Source: a virus
Virus record (IMG/VR): IMGVR_UViG_3300021959_000246
Coordinates: 1-30,357 of that record
DNA: 30,357 bases
Direction: 5' to 3' (one strand)
The position numbers and the translations under genes are program-made. The notes under the pieces are model-generated. The model saw nothing but the letters and a program-made list of their open reading frames with translations, did not search any database and was not told the origin of the DNA. Shown here in pieces: positions 13,810-23,774 of this stretch (positions within the stretch are counted from its first letter, which is position 1; every line of letters starts with the position of its first letter).

Positions 13810-15077
13810 TGAGAAAAAGAAATCCAAATTTAGATAGAAAGCTTCCAGTTAGAAAGTTTGAAAAAACACCTGAAAGACAGATACGTGTACAGACCGAACC
13901 TATAAGTCCTATAAAATCTGCTACAGGAATAAAAGGCGACAGTTTATACTCAGATAAAAACTTTGTTTTAAGAGAAAAGTTTGAATTTGCAATAGACAAT
14001 GACAACAATGAAAGAAGTGATACAGGCATAATAATATCTAGGGAAGGTATTGACGAGTGGAAGTTAGAAATAGCTTCTGCAAGATTTATATTCGATAGAG
14101 ACTTAACTGAAAGATTTAGCGATGTAGAATTTGAAGAGCTTTCTAAATACGAAAAACCTAATTACGGTACACCTATTATAGACCAATTTGAATATGAAAA
14201 TGTAACTTATCACGAGGCAAATAAAGATATTAAAGGTGCTAGAAAATTAGCATATAACTTAGGTGAGACACACGTACTTTCAAGCTGGGCAAATGGAACT
14301 GTAGTATTTGTATGTAACGCATATAATTACGAAGACAAAAGAGGTGATAAAGATAGAGAGCTTCTACAATATACTTGGTATTTTTCAGCAGACACAAATA
14401 GAAACTTTAACACTGATGTACAGATGAGAGTGGTAGGCAAAGGAAGAAAAATTATATTGAACGATGTACAACGCTCTTCTGTAGGTAGATATTTCTGTGA
14501 AATTTCAAATGACAAAGGTGTAACAAGAAGTAAGTCTCACTATCTAAATGCTTATAGAGATGGTCGAATAGTTGAGCTTATGGGAGGTGAAAAGAACAGT
14601 ATACCTTTAGGTAGATACGAATGGGAAGATATATCTACAACAAAAACATTTGACAAAAGACATCCCAAGCTACAGCCTTATAAAGACTACATATTAGAAG
14701 AAGAAAAATGGGTTAAGATGGTATGGAACCCTGAAATAAAATCTTATGAAAGAGATGATATAGCTAGAACAAACCAAGCTCCTGGCAGAAGACCTTGGAA
14801 TACTAACAAGAAAATACGTTGGGTAAAAGAAAACTCTATGAAAGGAAATGTTATATCCTCAAACTTACAAAGAAAGCAGGGGTACTGGAAATATAATGAT
14901 AGCCAAACAGTATATTGGTCTGACTCTCAAGATGTATATTCTTTCCCTGACCCTCCTACTTATTATAACCATAGAGAAGAGATGGGATATAAAAGAGATT
15001 TTTCTGATATAAATGTATTTAATAGAAATCAAAACAACCCTTATTTTTTAGATAACGATACAGTAAAAGCATACTAA
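13809..15077 (+). CDS. virion protein with Ig-like domain
   Basis: The 422-residue protein holds an immunoglobulin-like fold at about residues 150-250: the first cysteine in VVFVCNAYNY, a tryptophan in YTWYFSADT about 20 residues on, and the D-x-G-x-Y-x-C-like strand NDVQRSSVGRYFCEISNDKG. Ig-like domains on phage virions usually bind carbohydrate weakly at the cell surface. The N-terminal 60 residues are basic and polar, and the C-terminal third is Trp/Tyr/Asn-rich (RWVKENSMKGNV, YWKYNDSQTVYWSD). It overlaps the preceding gene by one base and abuts the 1449-residue gene by one base, so it belongs to the tail module. Confidence 0.7.
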   Translation: MRKRNPNLDRKLPVRKFEKTPERQIRVQTEPISPIKSATGIKGDSLYSDKNFVLREKFEFAIDNDNNERSDTGIIISREGIDEWKLEIASARFIFDRDLTERFSDVEFEELSKYEKPNYGTPIIDQFEYENVTYHEANKDIKGARKLAYNLGETHVLSSWANGTVVFVCNAYNYEDKRGDKDRELLQYTWYFSADTNRNFNTDVQMRVVGKGRKIILNDVQRSSVGRYFCEISNDKGVTRSKSHYLNAYRDGRIVELMGGEKNSIPLGRYEWEDISTTKTFDKRHPKLQPYKDYILEEEKWVKMVWNPEIKSYERDDIARTNQAPGRRPWNTNKKIRWVKENSMKGNVISSNLQRKQGYWKYNDSQTVYWSDSQDVYSFPDPPTYYNHREEMGYKRDFSDINVFNRNQNNPYFLDNDTVKAY

Positions 15078-15078
15078 A

Positions 15079-18000
15079 ATGGATAGAATTGAAAGATATA
15101 GAATAGAGGATTTACAGAATATACCTTCTAAAAAAGTATTTACAAACTTTGGTGAAGGGGATATTGATTTAGTAGAACTGCATGTATACGGAGGCGACAC
15201 ACTTTTAGAATCTGATTATGATGTCGATGGATTTAGAATTGACAAATATATAAAGAAAGGTAGGAAAAGAAAGAAGCCTAGAATAGAACTTGATATTCAT
15301 AATGATATACGACAGTTAGGTTTCTCATCGGGGTTATATAAAGTACATTATAATTTCTTTAGAGACATATTAGGTTCTTATAACGAAAACAACGGAATAC
15401 ATATATCAGAAATTTCACCTTCACGTAAAGAGATTAGGATTAAAACTACATCTCAAGACAAGGAGTTTGTTAGAAAGTTTTCAGAACTACAGCAGAAGAA
15501 CGTCGAAGATTTTATTGACGAAGGATGGCAAGATTTATTAGCTAATTTCGGTAACAACCAAACATCACTTATAGTTAACTGGAAAGATGACGGCGATGAT
15601 GGTATACTAATAAAATTATACGAACCTTTACCAGATGACGTTCAAGTAAAAGAACAACTTTGGGTTGTAAAAGAAATAATAACATCTCACACTGAGATGA
15701 TAAAACTTATACCTGCAGAAAGAGAAAAAGTTGGAAATGAAATAGCAGGTCCTAACTTTACAATAGATATTACAAAAGGTGCAGGTGGAGAAACAGACTG
15801 GCATACTTGGGATACTATACTAGGAACAAACCCTACAACAAAACAGAAACTAATGAATTTATACACATCAGGTTCTGCTTATAACTCTGCACACTTAAAT
15901 ATAGATTATCATGGGTATAATAATTTTGTACATTTTAGTTCTGCAAAAGAAAGACTAGAAAACTTTAAATACAAATTAGGCTTAATAGAATATTATGACA
16001 CCCAACTTGCTACTTTAAATGCAATAACAAATACAGGCACAGTTAATAATAAAAATATATCTGATTATAAAATAAAAAAGGAATCTGTAGTTCAAGGTTT
16101 TGATGGCTATGAAAATTACCTATACTTTCAATCATCTTCATATGAATCTACATCCAATGGTATAAGACATGAAAGAACTTGGCCAAAAACAAACGATACC
16201 GAACCTTATTCTAATCGAACCATAACAGACCCAATTTCAGTAGCATGGTTTACGTCTCAATCCAATGTAGCACTTGATTACGATGTGCACAATCCTCATA
16301 ATCTTGAAAATACAATACCGTTTCATGTTAGAGAAGCGAATGACGGAAAGGACAATGCTAACTATTTATTATTTGTAAATATGGTGGCTCATCATTTCGA
16401 CACTGTGTATAATTACATAGACCATTCTATGCAAATACATAAAAGAACAAATCCGCTATACGAAGACCTATCAAAAGATTTAGTATACAATGTTCTATCT
16501 TCTTTTGGTTGGGAATCCTATCAAGGTTTTCAATTTACAGATTTATGGGAATATTCTTTTGGACAAAACCAGGATGGCACATTTGCTAACTCTACTCAAC
16601 CTATAGGTACTGTAAATACTGGTTCTGTTAGATATGTAACAGGTTCATCGGCTCAAAGTAAACAGCTATCGTCTCAAGAAGATGTTTCAAGAGAAACTTG
16701 GAAAAGGATGTTAAACAATCTTCCTTATCTTATGAAAACAAAAGGTGGTGAAAGAGGTATAAGAGCTTTGACTACTACATACGGCTTACCTCCAACATTG
16801 TTAAGAGTATTCGAGTACGGAGGACCTCAGAAAGCTAAAACTACAGACTCATATGTTAAATATGATAAGTTTTCATACGCACTAGAATTTGGTGAAGCCG
16901 GCAGTAGCGATTCTTCTTTTAGAGTTTATAACACTGACCTAAGAGCACCACATCCTTTACAGACAGCTACACCTGCTGATAGAAAATCTGATGCGTTAGA
17001 GTTTAGATTCAATACAAATATAATAAAGTCTCAATCATTGTTTACAGGAGTTGATTCATTAGACGGTGTAACAGTAGGCTCATATAATAACCAGATGAGT
17101 ATAATACCTCACCCTAATGCCAAAAAGGAAACATCAGGTTATTACAAATATGGTAAACTTTTATTGACTGATAGAAGTAACGCTGCTACTGCTAACTTTA
17201 CTTCTGTAGTATCTGCAAGTACTGAATGGCTTCCTCTATTCGATAACGACTGGTGGAATGTTATGGTATACAGAAAAGCAAACAAAGCATCTGAATTACC
17301 TATTCCTTTTGCAGGACCAGACCAAGTATTAGGTGTTGTTGTTGCAAAATCACCTGACCATTCAAAGGCTAGAATAACACATACTGGTTCGACAGAGTTA
17401 GCTTTAGGTTCTACTGAAGACGCTACTTGGGACTCGAATAAGTATTTTGGTTTTGGTTCTAATTGGTCAAACAACGCACTTACTGCAGGCGTTACAGCTT
17501 CATTTTCAGGTTCGCTTCAAGAAGTTAGATTGTGGTACATAGAACCAACAAACTTAAGCTTTGAAAGATGGGACCCTACTCATATATCTCACAACGCTAC
17601 AAGTAGTAGACCTGCTCCGTTCTGGAATCACGTTAGAGCTCCTCTTTCTATAGAAGGTTCTAACGCAACTTCATCATTTGCTCAATTATCAGTAAGGCAC
17701 TCTTTAGGAGCCGATTTAAACAGAGCTAACGCAAATTATTTCCAAGATGGAGATTGGACATCTGGAAATGTATATATGACATCTTCAGCACCAGGAAATT
17801 TCCACGTATATGCAGACAATAATATAGGTTCTGCCATAGATACTAGACATCACCCTATTGGTACTCCATCAGCTGTAGAAACTGTAGCAATGGCTTCTGG
17901 ATTTTCTGGAATTATGGCTAATGACTGGTCAACTCAAGAAGAACGTCATTATACACCTATGCCAGATTTAGTTTCTACACGAACAATAAGTGATAAAGTT

Positions 18001-19428
18001 AGAATAGAATCTTCTGAGCTAAAAGGAAGATTAAGTGATAGAAATAAAGTTGAAAAATCTCAATATGATAAAGCACCTTTAGATTCTAACAGGCTAGGTG
18101 TTTATTACGCACCTCACTTCGAAATTGATTTAGATATAGCACACGAAATGGCAGGTGCTGACTTTCATAATTATGTAGGTAATCCACTAGATTATAGAGA
18201 TGATGAATACAAAAGATTAAGAAATCTAAGAAACCATTATTGGAAAAAACATACAAATCCATATAATTTCTTTGAATACTTACGAATATTAAGATTTATC
18301 GACCACTCGCTTTTCAAACAAATAGAGATGTTGGTACCTGCAAGAGCAAACGCACAAATAGGTTTACTTGTAAAAGCTAACATGCTAGAAAAACCTAAGG
18401 TTGAAAATTTACAAGAATATGTAGAAGAAAATCACCACAATGGAGTATTAGATATAAGTAAATATAAAGTTACTGCTAACACAACTACATTGGGAGGTGA
18501 ATATCACAAGTGGTTTAATCCAAAAAGCAATAAATGGGAACCAGGTGACGCTCTTCAAGCTCACACAGGCTATCAAGCAATATATTCGGGAAGTTCAATT
18601 GAATATACAAATCAGTCAGCAGGTGAAGTTGAAGCTGAAATAAATACTAGAAAACATCACAATCATGATTTAGATATAGATGGGTCTAGATATTATTGGG
18701 ATAATATGCATTGGTTTCAACCATCGTCTTCTCAAGGCGGACCTCAATATAAGAACAATCCTACTGCCAGTGTAATACAGGGAGGAGCAAGCTATGAAAA
18801 CGCAGGCGACTTTTTATTAAACGTTGGAAGTACTACAGCTGAAGGATTTTATGGGCTAGACATTATAGGACACGCTCATTCTTCTGAATCATCATTCACA
18901 AGTGCAAACTGGAAAGAAAGTGGTTCTGCTTGGGACCACCCTCATTATGGCCATAGTCAAAGAAGCACCAAAGTTGCAAAATTTAATGACAGAGGTAATA
19001 TAAAATACTATCACCATCAGCGCGCATCTAGAAGATACAAGGTATATGAATATCACTTTTTCTCTCCTAGAAATAATATGGCAACAAGTGCTAGTACAGG
19101 AAATAACTTCCCAGCATCAAACGTAAGTATGAGTGGATATGCTTACTCAGAATTACAAGGTGGTTTTTTCAGATCAGGGTTAAGACCTGTAAGTAAAAGT
19201 TTAAAAACAGCAGAGCATCAAGACTATCTTCCAAACGCGATAAACAATTTATTGTATGCTGGATGTAAGCTTGTTGGTTCTGACTTTAATATGCCAGTAA
19301 CAGCAACTGTTGACGGTGGTCCTGTAGTGGAAGTAACAGACACTAACCCTAATCAGTTAGTGATATCAACGCCTTCAGCAGGTAACAGTTCAATACAGGC
19401 AGTAAATACAAGCAACGCAGTAAGATAA
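15079..19428 (+). CDS. large baseplate/tail protein with LamG-like domain, 1449 aa
   Basis: The largest protein here. The N-terminal domain (about 1-110) has YKVHYNFFRDILGSYNENNG then HISEISPSRKEIRI, a motif I know from marine T4-like phage tail proteins. Residues about 535-575 hold SRETWKRMLNNLPYLMKTKGG and RALTTTYGLP, another signature of this family. About 580-825 resembles a LamG/concanavalin-like jelly roll (YALEFG..., SASTEWLPLFDNDWWNVMVYR, FSGSLQEVRLWYI). About 1050-1115 carries FFEYLRILRFIDHSLFKQIEMLVPARANAQIGLLV. The C terminus is Ser/Gly/His-rich. A wedge-arm role like T4 gp7 is plausible. It ends the gp25-to-tail operon, and a late promoter box follows. Confidence 0.7.
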   Translation: MDRIERYRIEDLQNIPSKKVFTNFGEGDIDLVELHVYGGDTLLESDYDVDGFRIDKYIKKGRKRKKPRIELDIHNDIRQLGFSSGLYKVHYNFFRDILGSYNENNGIHISEISPSRKEIRIKTTSQDKEFVRKFSELQQKNVEDFIDEGWQDLLANFGNNQTSLIVNWKDDGDDGILIKLYEPLPDDVQVKEQLWVVKEIITSHTEMIKLIPAEREKVGNEIAGPNFTIDITKGAGGETDWHTWDTILGTNPTTKQKLMNLYTSGSAYNSAHLNIDYHGYNNFVHFSSAKERLENFKYKLGLIEYYDTQLATLNAITNTGTVNNKNISDYKIKKESVVQGFDGYENYLYFQSSSYESTSNGIRHERTWPKTNDTEPYSNRTITDPISVAWFTSQSNVALDYDVHNPHNLENTIPFHVREANDGKDNANYLLFVNMVAHHFDTVYNYIDHSMQIHKRTNPLYEDLSKDLVYNVLSSFGWESYQGFQFTDLWEYSFGQNQDGTFANSTQPIGTVNTGSVRYVTGSSAQSKQLSSQEDVSRETWKRMLNNLPYLMKTKGGERGIRALTTTYGLPPTLLRVFEYGGPQKAKTTDSYVKYDKFSYALEFGEAGSSDSSFRVYNTDLRAPHPLQTATPADRKSDALEFRFNTNIIKSQSLFTGVDSLDGVTVGSYNNQMSIIPHPNAKKETSGYYKYGKLLLTDRSNAATANFTSVVSASTEWLPLFDNDWWNVMVYRKANKASELPIPFAGPDQVLGVVVAKSPDHSKARITHTGSTELALGSTEDATWDSNKYFGFGSNWSNNALTAGVTASFSGSLQEVRLWYIEPTNLSFERWDPTHISHNATSSRPAPFWNHVRAPLSIEGSNATSSFAQLSVRHSLGADLNRANANYFQDGDWTSGNVYMTSSAPGNFHVYADNNIGSAIDTRHHPIGTPSAVETVAMASGFSGIMANDWSTQEERHYTPMPDLVSTRTISDKVRIESSELKGRLSDRNKVEKSQYDKAPLDSNRLGVYYAPHFEIDLDIAHEMAGADFHNYVGNPLDYRDDEYKRLRNLRNHYWKKHTNPYNFFEYLRILRFIDHSLFKQIEMLVPARANAQIGLLVKANMLEKPKVENLQEYVEENHHNGVLDISKYKVTANTTTLGGEYHKWFNPKSNKWEPGDALQAHTGYQAIYSGSSIEYTNQSAGEVEAEINTRKHHNHDLDIDGSRYYWDNMHWFQPSSSQGGPQYKNNPTASVIQGGASYENAGDFLLNVGSTTAEGFYGLDIIGHAHSSESSFTSANWKESGSAWDHPHYGHSQRSTKVAKFNDRGNIKYYHHQRASRRYKVYEYHFFSPRNNMATSASTGNNFPASNVSMSGYAYSELQGGFFRSGLRPVSKSLKTAEHQDYLPNAINNLLYAGCKLVGSDFNMPVTATVDGGPVVEVTDTNPNQLVISTPSAGNSSIQAVNTSNAVR

Positions 19429-19444
19429 AAACAAAAGAACTATA

Positions 19445-19452
19445 TATTTATA
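19445..19452 (+). promoter_or_regulatory. candidate late promoter box
   Basis: TATTTATA preceded by TATA and followed by TATAATAA, 37 nt before ATG 19482. This is the longest spacing of the four protein-gene copies. It starts a new unit of three virion genes. Confidence 0.65.
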
Positions 19453-19481
19453 TATAATAAAATAGATTAGTGGAGTAAACA

Positions 19482-20159
19482 ATGGGATATTTAGATAAAA
19501 CAACAATAACGGTAGATGCTATTCTTACCAAAAAAGGTAGAGAATTGCTAGCAAAAGGAAGTGAGTTTTTTAACATCACACAATTTGCATTGGCCGATGA
19601 TGAAATCGATTATGGTTTGTGGGACGTTAACCACCAACTAGGTACTAATTATTATGGTCAAGCTATAGAAGCTATGCCATTAGTAGAAGCTGTTCCTAAC
19701 GAGAATTACGTGATGAAACACAAGCTTGTCACACTACCTAAAAATATTTCTAGAATGCCAACTGTTACAGTAGGTGTTACTGATATCACATTAACATACG
19801 GTGGCGATAAAGCACCTGTTACTCCAAACACAGCAAACTTTGCAAATGGTAATAAGACATACGGATATACTGCAATACTAGCTAATTCAGATGCATGTTA
19901 TCTTAACGTTGCACCAGGTGGTAGAGTTTCTGGACAAGGTGCTCCAACAACTGCAGACTATATAGGAGATACAGGAAATTCTGTTACTTCTGTAGGTACA
20001 AGATTTGAATTGGTAGCAAAACCTCAACCAACTGCAGACGTAACAACAACATTAACTATAATTGGAAATGAAACAGGTGGATATGTTACTATTAACGTTA
20101 CCGTTAAGAAAGAAGCTACAGCCACTAACTTAGTTGAAGATTATTACTTCGAAAAATAA
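19482..20159 (+). CDS. tail/virion structural protein, 225 aa
   Basis: The N-terminal half (GYLDKTTITVDAILTKKGRELLAKG then FFNITQFALADDEIDYGLWD, about residues 2-46) matches a family of tail proteins that I recall from marine T4-like phages, next to gp6 and the large tail protein. The C-terminal half (about 95-225) is a Thr/Gly/Val-rich beta domain (VTVGVTDITLTYGGDKAP, TVTTTLTIIGNETGGYVTINVTVKKE) that looks like an Ig/BIG-type or fibronectin-like sandwich. GGAG lies 8 nt before ATG. The protein probably polymerises or caps a tail element. Its exact part in the virion cannot be told. Confidence 0.65.
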   Translation: MGYLDKTTITVDAILTKKGRELLAKGSEFFNITQFALADDEIDYGLWDVNHQLGTNYYGQAIEAMPLVEAVPNENYVMKHKLVTLPKNISRMPTVTVGVTDITLTYGGDKAPVTPNTANFANGNKTYGYTAILANSDACYLNVAPGGRVSGQGAPTTADYIGDTGNSVTSVGTRFELVAKPQPTADVTTTLTIIGNETGGYVTINVTVKKEATATNLVEDYYFEK

Positions 20160-20171
20160 TAGGGAATAAAA

Positions 20172-21392
20172 ATGGCAAGAAATACATCACCGCGTTTTGA
20201 TAGAGAAGGCGCGTTATCTAGAAACTACTCAACAAGAGTTGGTAGAAGTAATAGAAGAATATCTAGACCTTATCGTAGACCTGTAACTCCTCTGTATACT
20301 AAATTTGAAGGAGGCGATATTGTAGAAAACGCTCAGGCAGATGTAATAACTGCAGCAATGTGGACAAACAATGACGGTGAGCTTAAACTCGCTGACAATG
20401 AGATTTATACTTCATCTGTACAAAACGCAGCATCAGGTATATATTACAAAGAATTTTATAGAGACAACCCTCAGTTAACAGCATCAGCTGAACCTCAGTT
20501 TGCTGTAGCTTACGGACATTATCATGGTTCTGGTTCTGCTCCAATTAGCCAATACGCTTCTGCAGGACATACACCTACTAAAACTGTATATTCTCAATAT
20601 GCTAATTTATTACTTACACCTGGAGATGAGCAGTTTACAATTAACAGTGTTAACGAAACTTCTTCTATTTTTATAAATGTTAACAGACAAAGATTTAAAG
20701 AAAGAATTGACCCAGGTAATTGGGCGATTACAATATCAAGTTCTGCAATACACGCAGGTCATTCACCAAATCTATCAGTAGGTTCTCAAATAACACTTAC
20801 AGATGACTCAGCTGCAAATCAAGCTTCGTTAGGAGATTATGGAGCGCTTTATAAAGTAGTTACAGGTTCGATAGGAATAACAGATATGGATGGAGTTGCA
20901 ATATCAAACCCAACTCAATATGGATGGTTTTATCCAGACATGGGAGTTATTATGCTTTCACCTAGATTGTTAAGTATGGATATTACTGAAACTAATTATT
21001 GCTGGTGTCCTGGTAATGGTAACGATGTAGGTAGTACAAATCAAAATCCAACACTAAATAGTATTGTAGGATTTTTCACAGGTTCTAACTCACCAGTACC
21101 TTCAATTCCATCAAGTTCATTCTCAGCACGTAGTTCTGAAAGAGTTTTTGCAACTCATTATTTCTGTAGGCTGAAAAATGCTGAATACAACTTTAGTAAC
21201 AATCCAACATTTACATCTGGTTCTCAAGGTTCGTTTTCTCACCCTTCTATGTATAGAGACCCTAAGGTTTATATTACAACTGTTGGTATGTACAACGACA
21301 AAAATGAATTATTAGCAACGGCAAAATTAAGCAAGCCTTTATTAAAATCGTTTACGCGAGAAGCACTTATTCGAATTAAATTAGAATTCTAA
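20172..21392 (+). CDS. virion protein sharing a C-terminal module with the next gene
   Basis: A 406-residue structural protein. The N terminus is basic and Arg-rich (SPRFDREGALSRNYSTRVGRSNRRISRPYRR), a feature of proteins that dock onto a virion core. The centre is Ser/Thr-rich beta. The last 80 residues (about 325-406) form a module with HYFCRLKNAEYNFSNNPTF and YITTVGMYNDKNELLATAKLSKPLLKS, nearly duplicated in the next gene. Both C termini are hydrophobic and strand-like. It lies 12 nt after the preceding gene, in the same unit. Function beyond 'tail or baseplate' is unknown. Confidence 0.65.
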   Translation: MARNTSPRFDREGALSRNYSTRVGRSNRRISRPYRRPVTPLYTKFEGGDIVENAQADVITAAMWTNNDGELKLADNEIYTSSVQNAASGIYYKEFYRDNPQLTASAEPQFAVAYGHYHGSGSAPISQYASAGHTPTKTVYSQYANLLLTPGDEQFTINSVNETSSIFINVNRQRFKERIDPGNWAITISSSAIHAGHSPNLSVGSQITLTDDSAANQASLGDYGALYKVVTGSIGITDMDGVAISNPTQYGWFYPDMGVIMLSPRLLSMDITETNYCWCPGNGNDVGSTNQNPTLNSIVGFFTGSNSPVPSIPSSSFSARSSERVFATHYFCRLKNAEYNFSNNPTFTSGSQGSFSHPSMYRDPKVYITTVGMYNDKNELLATAKLSKPLLKSFTREALIRIKLEF

Positions 21393-21408
21393 AAAATAGG
21401 AGTATTAT

Positions 21409-23316
21409 ATGTCCGGCATATTTAAGAAATTTCGAAAGGACGACATACAAATAACTCCATTTGAGGCTCATAAAACATATGAGTTTACAATAAGTAATCA
21501 TACTGGTAGTTATTTTGAAAGAAACTACGATCAGTATAAAGTTTTTGACCACTGGGTTACATCATCACAGGGCAATCCTCAAGATATAAGAATAGTTTCA
21601 TTAAGTGCATTCGCATATAGAACCGAATATGATGGTACAGACTTTATGCCAAATGAATACGGCTCTTATCTACAAGTAACAAAATCTTCACCACACGCGG
21701 TAACAACAAATGGATATTTCAAAAGAAGTCTACACGATTCTTTACAGGGAATGTATTATACAAATCCAGATGACCCATGTTGGACTTTAGATAATAGTGG
21801 TTACGAAAAAGAAATAAGAGCTTTAGGAAAAGAGGCTATGATTATATCCATACCTCAAAAAATGTTCGGTGAGTCTATAAAAAAAGGTACTGTATCTATA
21901 AAATCAGGAAGTAAGCATATTATAGATGATGGCTTTGGAAATCTTATTGACTGTTCTATTTCGATCACACAAGCAAGTGAGTCTGTAAATTATATTTCTC
22001 AAAGTTTATTTGCTATGAACTTTACAGACATGTACAACCAAAGTGGAGAAAAACTAAGCGCACATAGTATCAACGCACTTGCAAGCAGTAGTTTTTACAG
22101 AGATAAAGGTAAGGAATATTACAATCTTAAAAATAAAACTAGGTTTTTTGAAAGATCGAGATATCCAAATAGAGTAGAGGCTCACAATATAATCCCAAAA
22201 AATATTACAGCTGAAAGCACTGTAATACAATTTGATGGTGTTAGGCCAGAAACAACAAAGTCTAGATTAGAAAAAGAAAATTCTAGCATGTTAATAATAA
22301 AAGACAGACATCAGTTTGACTTTAGAACTTCTAGGTCGAAAAGAAATACATCTGCCGATGACTTTTCAGTATATGTAAGAGTATCAGCGTCTAGGTTTCA
22401 AGAAACAGCAAGCGCAGGAAATGTAAACATACAAAACCACAATTATATAATTTCTAAACATGACCCTCACAAAGAAGGCTCATATCCGTTTTCAATAAGG
22501 TACGTTAATAGAAATGCAGATGGTAGTACTGAAATAGGCAACCCAGGTACATACCAAGCAGCTATAAGTAATGGAGCAGAAACTCTATATTTAAACAGTT
22601 CAACAGTAGTAAGTACAAGTACAGCATTTAACAATGTTGTATTGACAAAGTCTGGTAGTCATGCATATTTTTATGTAGACAATGTATTACAATCACAAGG
22701 CTCAATACCTTCTGGTTCTAGATTTAACAAAGCTGACATTGTTGTAGGTGCTCGACCTCATGACCCTGGTACAGAGTTTAGAAAAAGAAATTTAAGCTCT
22801 AGATATTCTAGAAAGTTTAAAGACACACTGGAATATAAAAACCAATTGTCAGGAAGTATAAGTCAGATAATGATATTTGATAAAGTGTTGAAAGTTGAAG
22901 AGATAAATTTCGTACAATCAAATCCTTCTTTCGAAAACAGAGTAGGAAATGTTTTCTATAACCACGGACTGTTAACACTTACATCTCCATTAAGCAATTA
23001 TGAACCTGTAATAGGAAACAACATTTTTTCAGAATGTACAATGTCATTTAAAAATACACATACAATAATTGAACACGAATATAGCTGTCACATAAAAGAA
23101 AGAGAGTATGGATTCACTATGAACCCTACTATATTAGATGACAAAAAACTTGGAACTCTTGAATCGTTTACGACAAGTTCTGAATGGTCACCTTATATAA
23201 CAAGCATAGGTCTTTATGATAACAATGCAAGGTTGTTGGCTGTAGGTAAATTATCTAGACCTATTGTTAAGTCTAATAATTATGATACTACATTTGTTGT
23301 TGCTTTTGATAGTTAA
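21409..23316 (+). CDS. virion protein with LamG-like domain, 635 aa
   Basis: Residues about 270-500 look like a LamG/pentraxin-type jelly roll: SADDFSVYVRVSASRFQ, YIISKHDPHKEGSYPFSIRYV, VVLTKSGSHAYFYVDNVLQSQGSIP, and the closing LSGSISQIMIFDKVLKVEEI. Such domains usually bind glycans, so host-surface contact is likely. The last 80 residues (about 554-635) repeat the C-terminal module of the preceding gene (HEYSCHIKEREYGFTMNPTI, YITSIGLYDNNARLLAVGKLSRPIVKS). The N-terminal domain (FEAHKTYEFTISNHTGSYFERNYDQYKVFDHWV) is not recognised. Ribosome site AGGAG lies 7 nt upstream. It closes the structural block. Confidence 0.65.
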   Translation: MSGIFKKFRKDDIQITPFEAHKTYEFTISNHTGSYFERNYDQYKVFDHWVTSSQGNPQDIRIVSLSAFAYRTEYDGTDFMPNEYGSYLQVTKSSPHAVTTNGYFKRSLHDSLQGMYYTNPDDPCWTLDNSGYEKEIRALGKEAMIISIPQKMFGESIKKGTVSIKSGSKHIIDDGFGNLIDCSISITQASESVNYISQSLFAMNFTDMYNQSGEKLSAHSINALASSSFYRDKGKEYYNLKNKTRFFERSRYPNRVEAHNIIPKNITAESTVIQFDGVRPETTKSRLEKENSSMLIIKDRHQFDFRTSRSKRNTSADDFSVYVRVSASRFQETASAGNVNIQNHNYIISKHDPHKEGSYPFSIRYVNRNADGSTEIGNPGTYQAAISNGAETLYLNSSTVVSTSTAFNNVVLTKSGSHAYFYVDNVLQSQGSIPSGSRFNKADIVVGARPHDPGTEFRKRNLSSRYSRKFKDTLEYKNQLSGSISQIMIFDKVLKVEEINFVQSNPSFENRVGNVFYNHGLLTLTSPLSNYEPVIGNNIFSECTMSFKNTHTIIEHEYSCHIKEREYGFTMNPTILDDKKLGTLESFTTSSEWSPYITSIGLYDNNARLLAVGKLSRPIVKSNNYDTTFVVAFDS

Positions 23317-23322
23317 AAAAAT

Positions 23323-23763
23323 ATGAGTCATTGGTTATACAAAGGAAAGCCTATTGAAGAGGCGCCTGAAAATGAATTTGGTTTTGTTTACTTAATCACA
23401 AATAAAAAATCAGGTAAAAAATATATAGGCCGGAAATACTTCGGCACAACTCGTCGAGTTAAAGTGAAAGGTAAGAAAAGACGAAAAATAATTAGAAAAG
23501 ACTCAAACTGGAGACTGTATACAGGTTCTTCAAAAAAACTTAACAAAGATATAGAAAATCTTGGAAAGAAATGTTTTAAATTTGAAATACTAATAATGGG
23601 TGAGACAAAAGGACAGGTTAATTACTTGGAAGAAAATATACACCATAGATATCATGTTTCTGTAAAAGACGATTTCTACAACGATTGCATAGGACCTAGA
23701 AGATTTGCAAAAGTTAGATTTACAAATGAAACTGAAGCTAAAATAAACGAAATAAAGTTTTAA
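23323..23763 (+). CDS. GIY-YIG endonuclease
   Basis: DNA endonuclease of the GIY-YIG superfamily (metal-dependent single-strand cut). The first strand is GFVYLIT (residues 20-26), then KKYIGRKYF (32-40) with the second Tyr of the motif (Tyr34), Gly36 and the catalytic Arg37, and the expected Glu (E103/E104) in QVNYLEENIHHRY. A basic insert (VKVKGKKRRKIIRK, about 46-59) separates core motifs. The protein is 146 residues and lacks an obvious DNA-binding module such as NUMOD, so it may be a stand-alone nuclease or a minimal homing enzyme. The gene starts just after the tail gene, with no ribosome site. A Seg-like homing role is possible. Confidence 0.85.
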   Translation: MSHWLYKGKPIEEAPENEFGFVYLITNKKSGKKYIGRKYFGTTRRVKVKGKKRRKIIRKDSNWRLYTGSSKKLNKDIENLGKKCFKFEILIMGETKGQVNYLEENIHHRYHVSVKDDFYNDCIGPRRFAKVRFTNETEAKINEIKF

Positions 23764-23774
23764 TAACTCAACAT

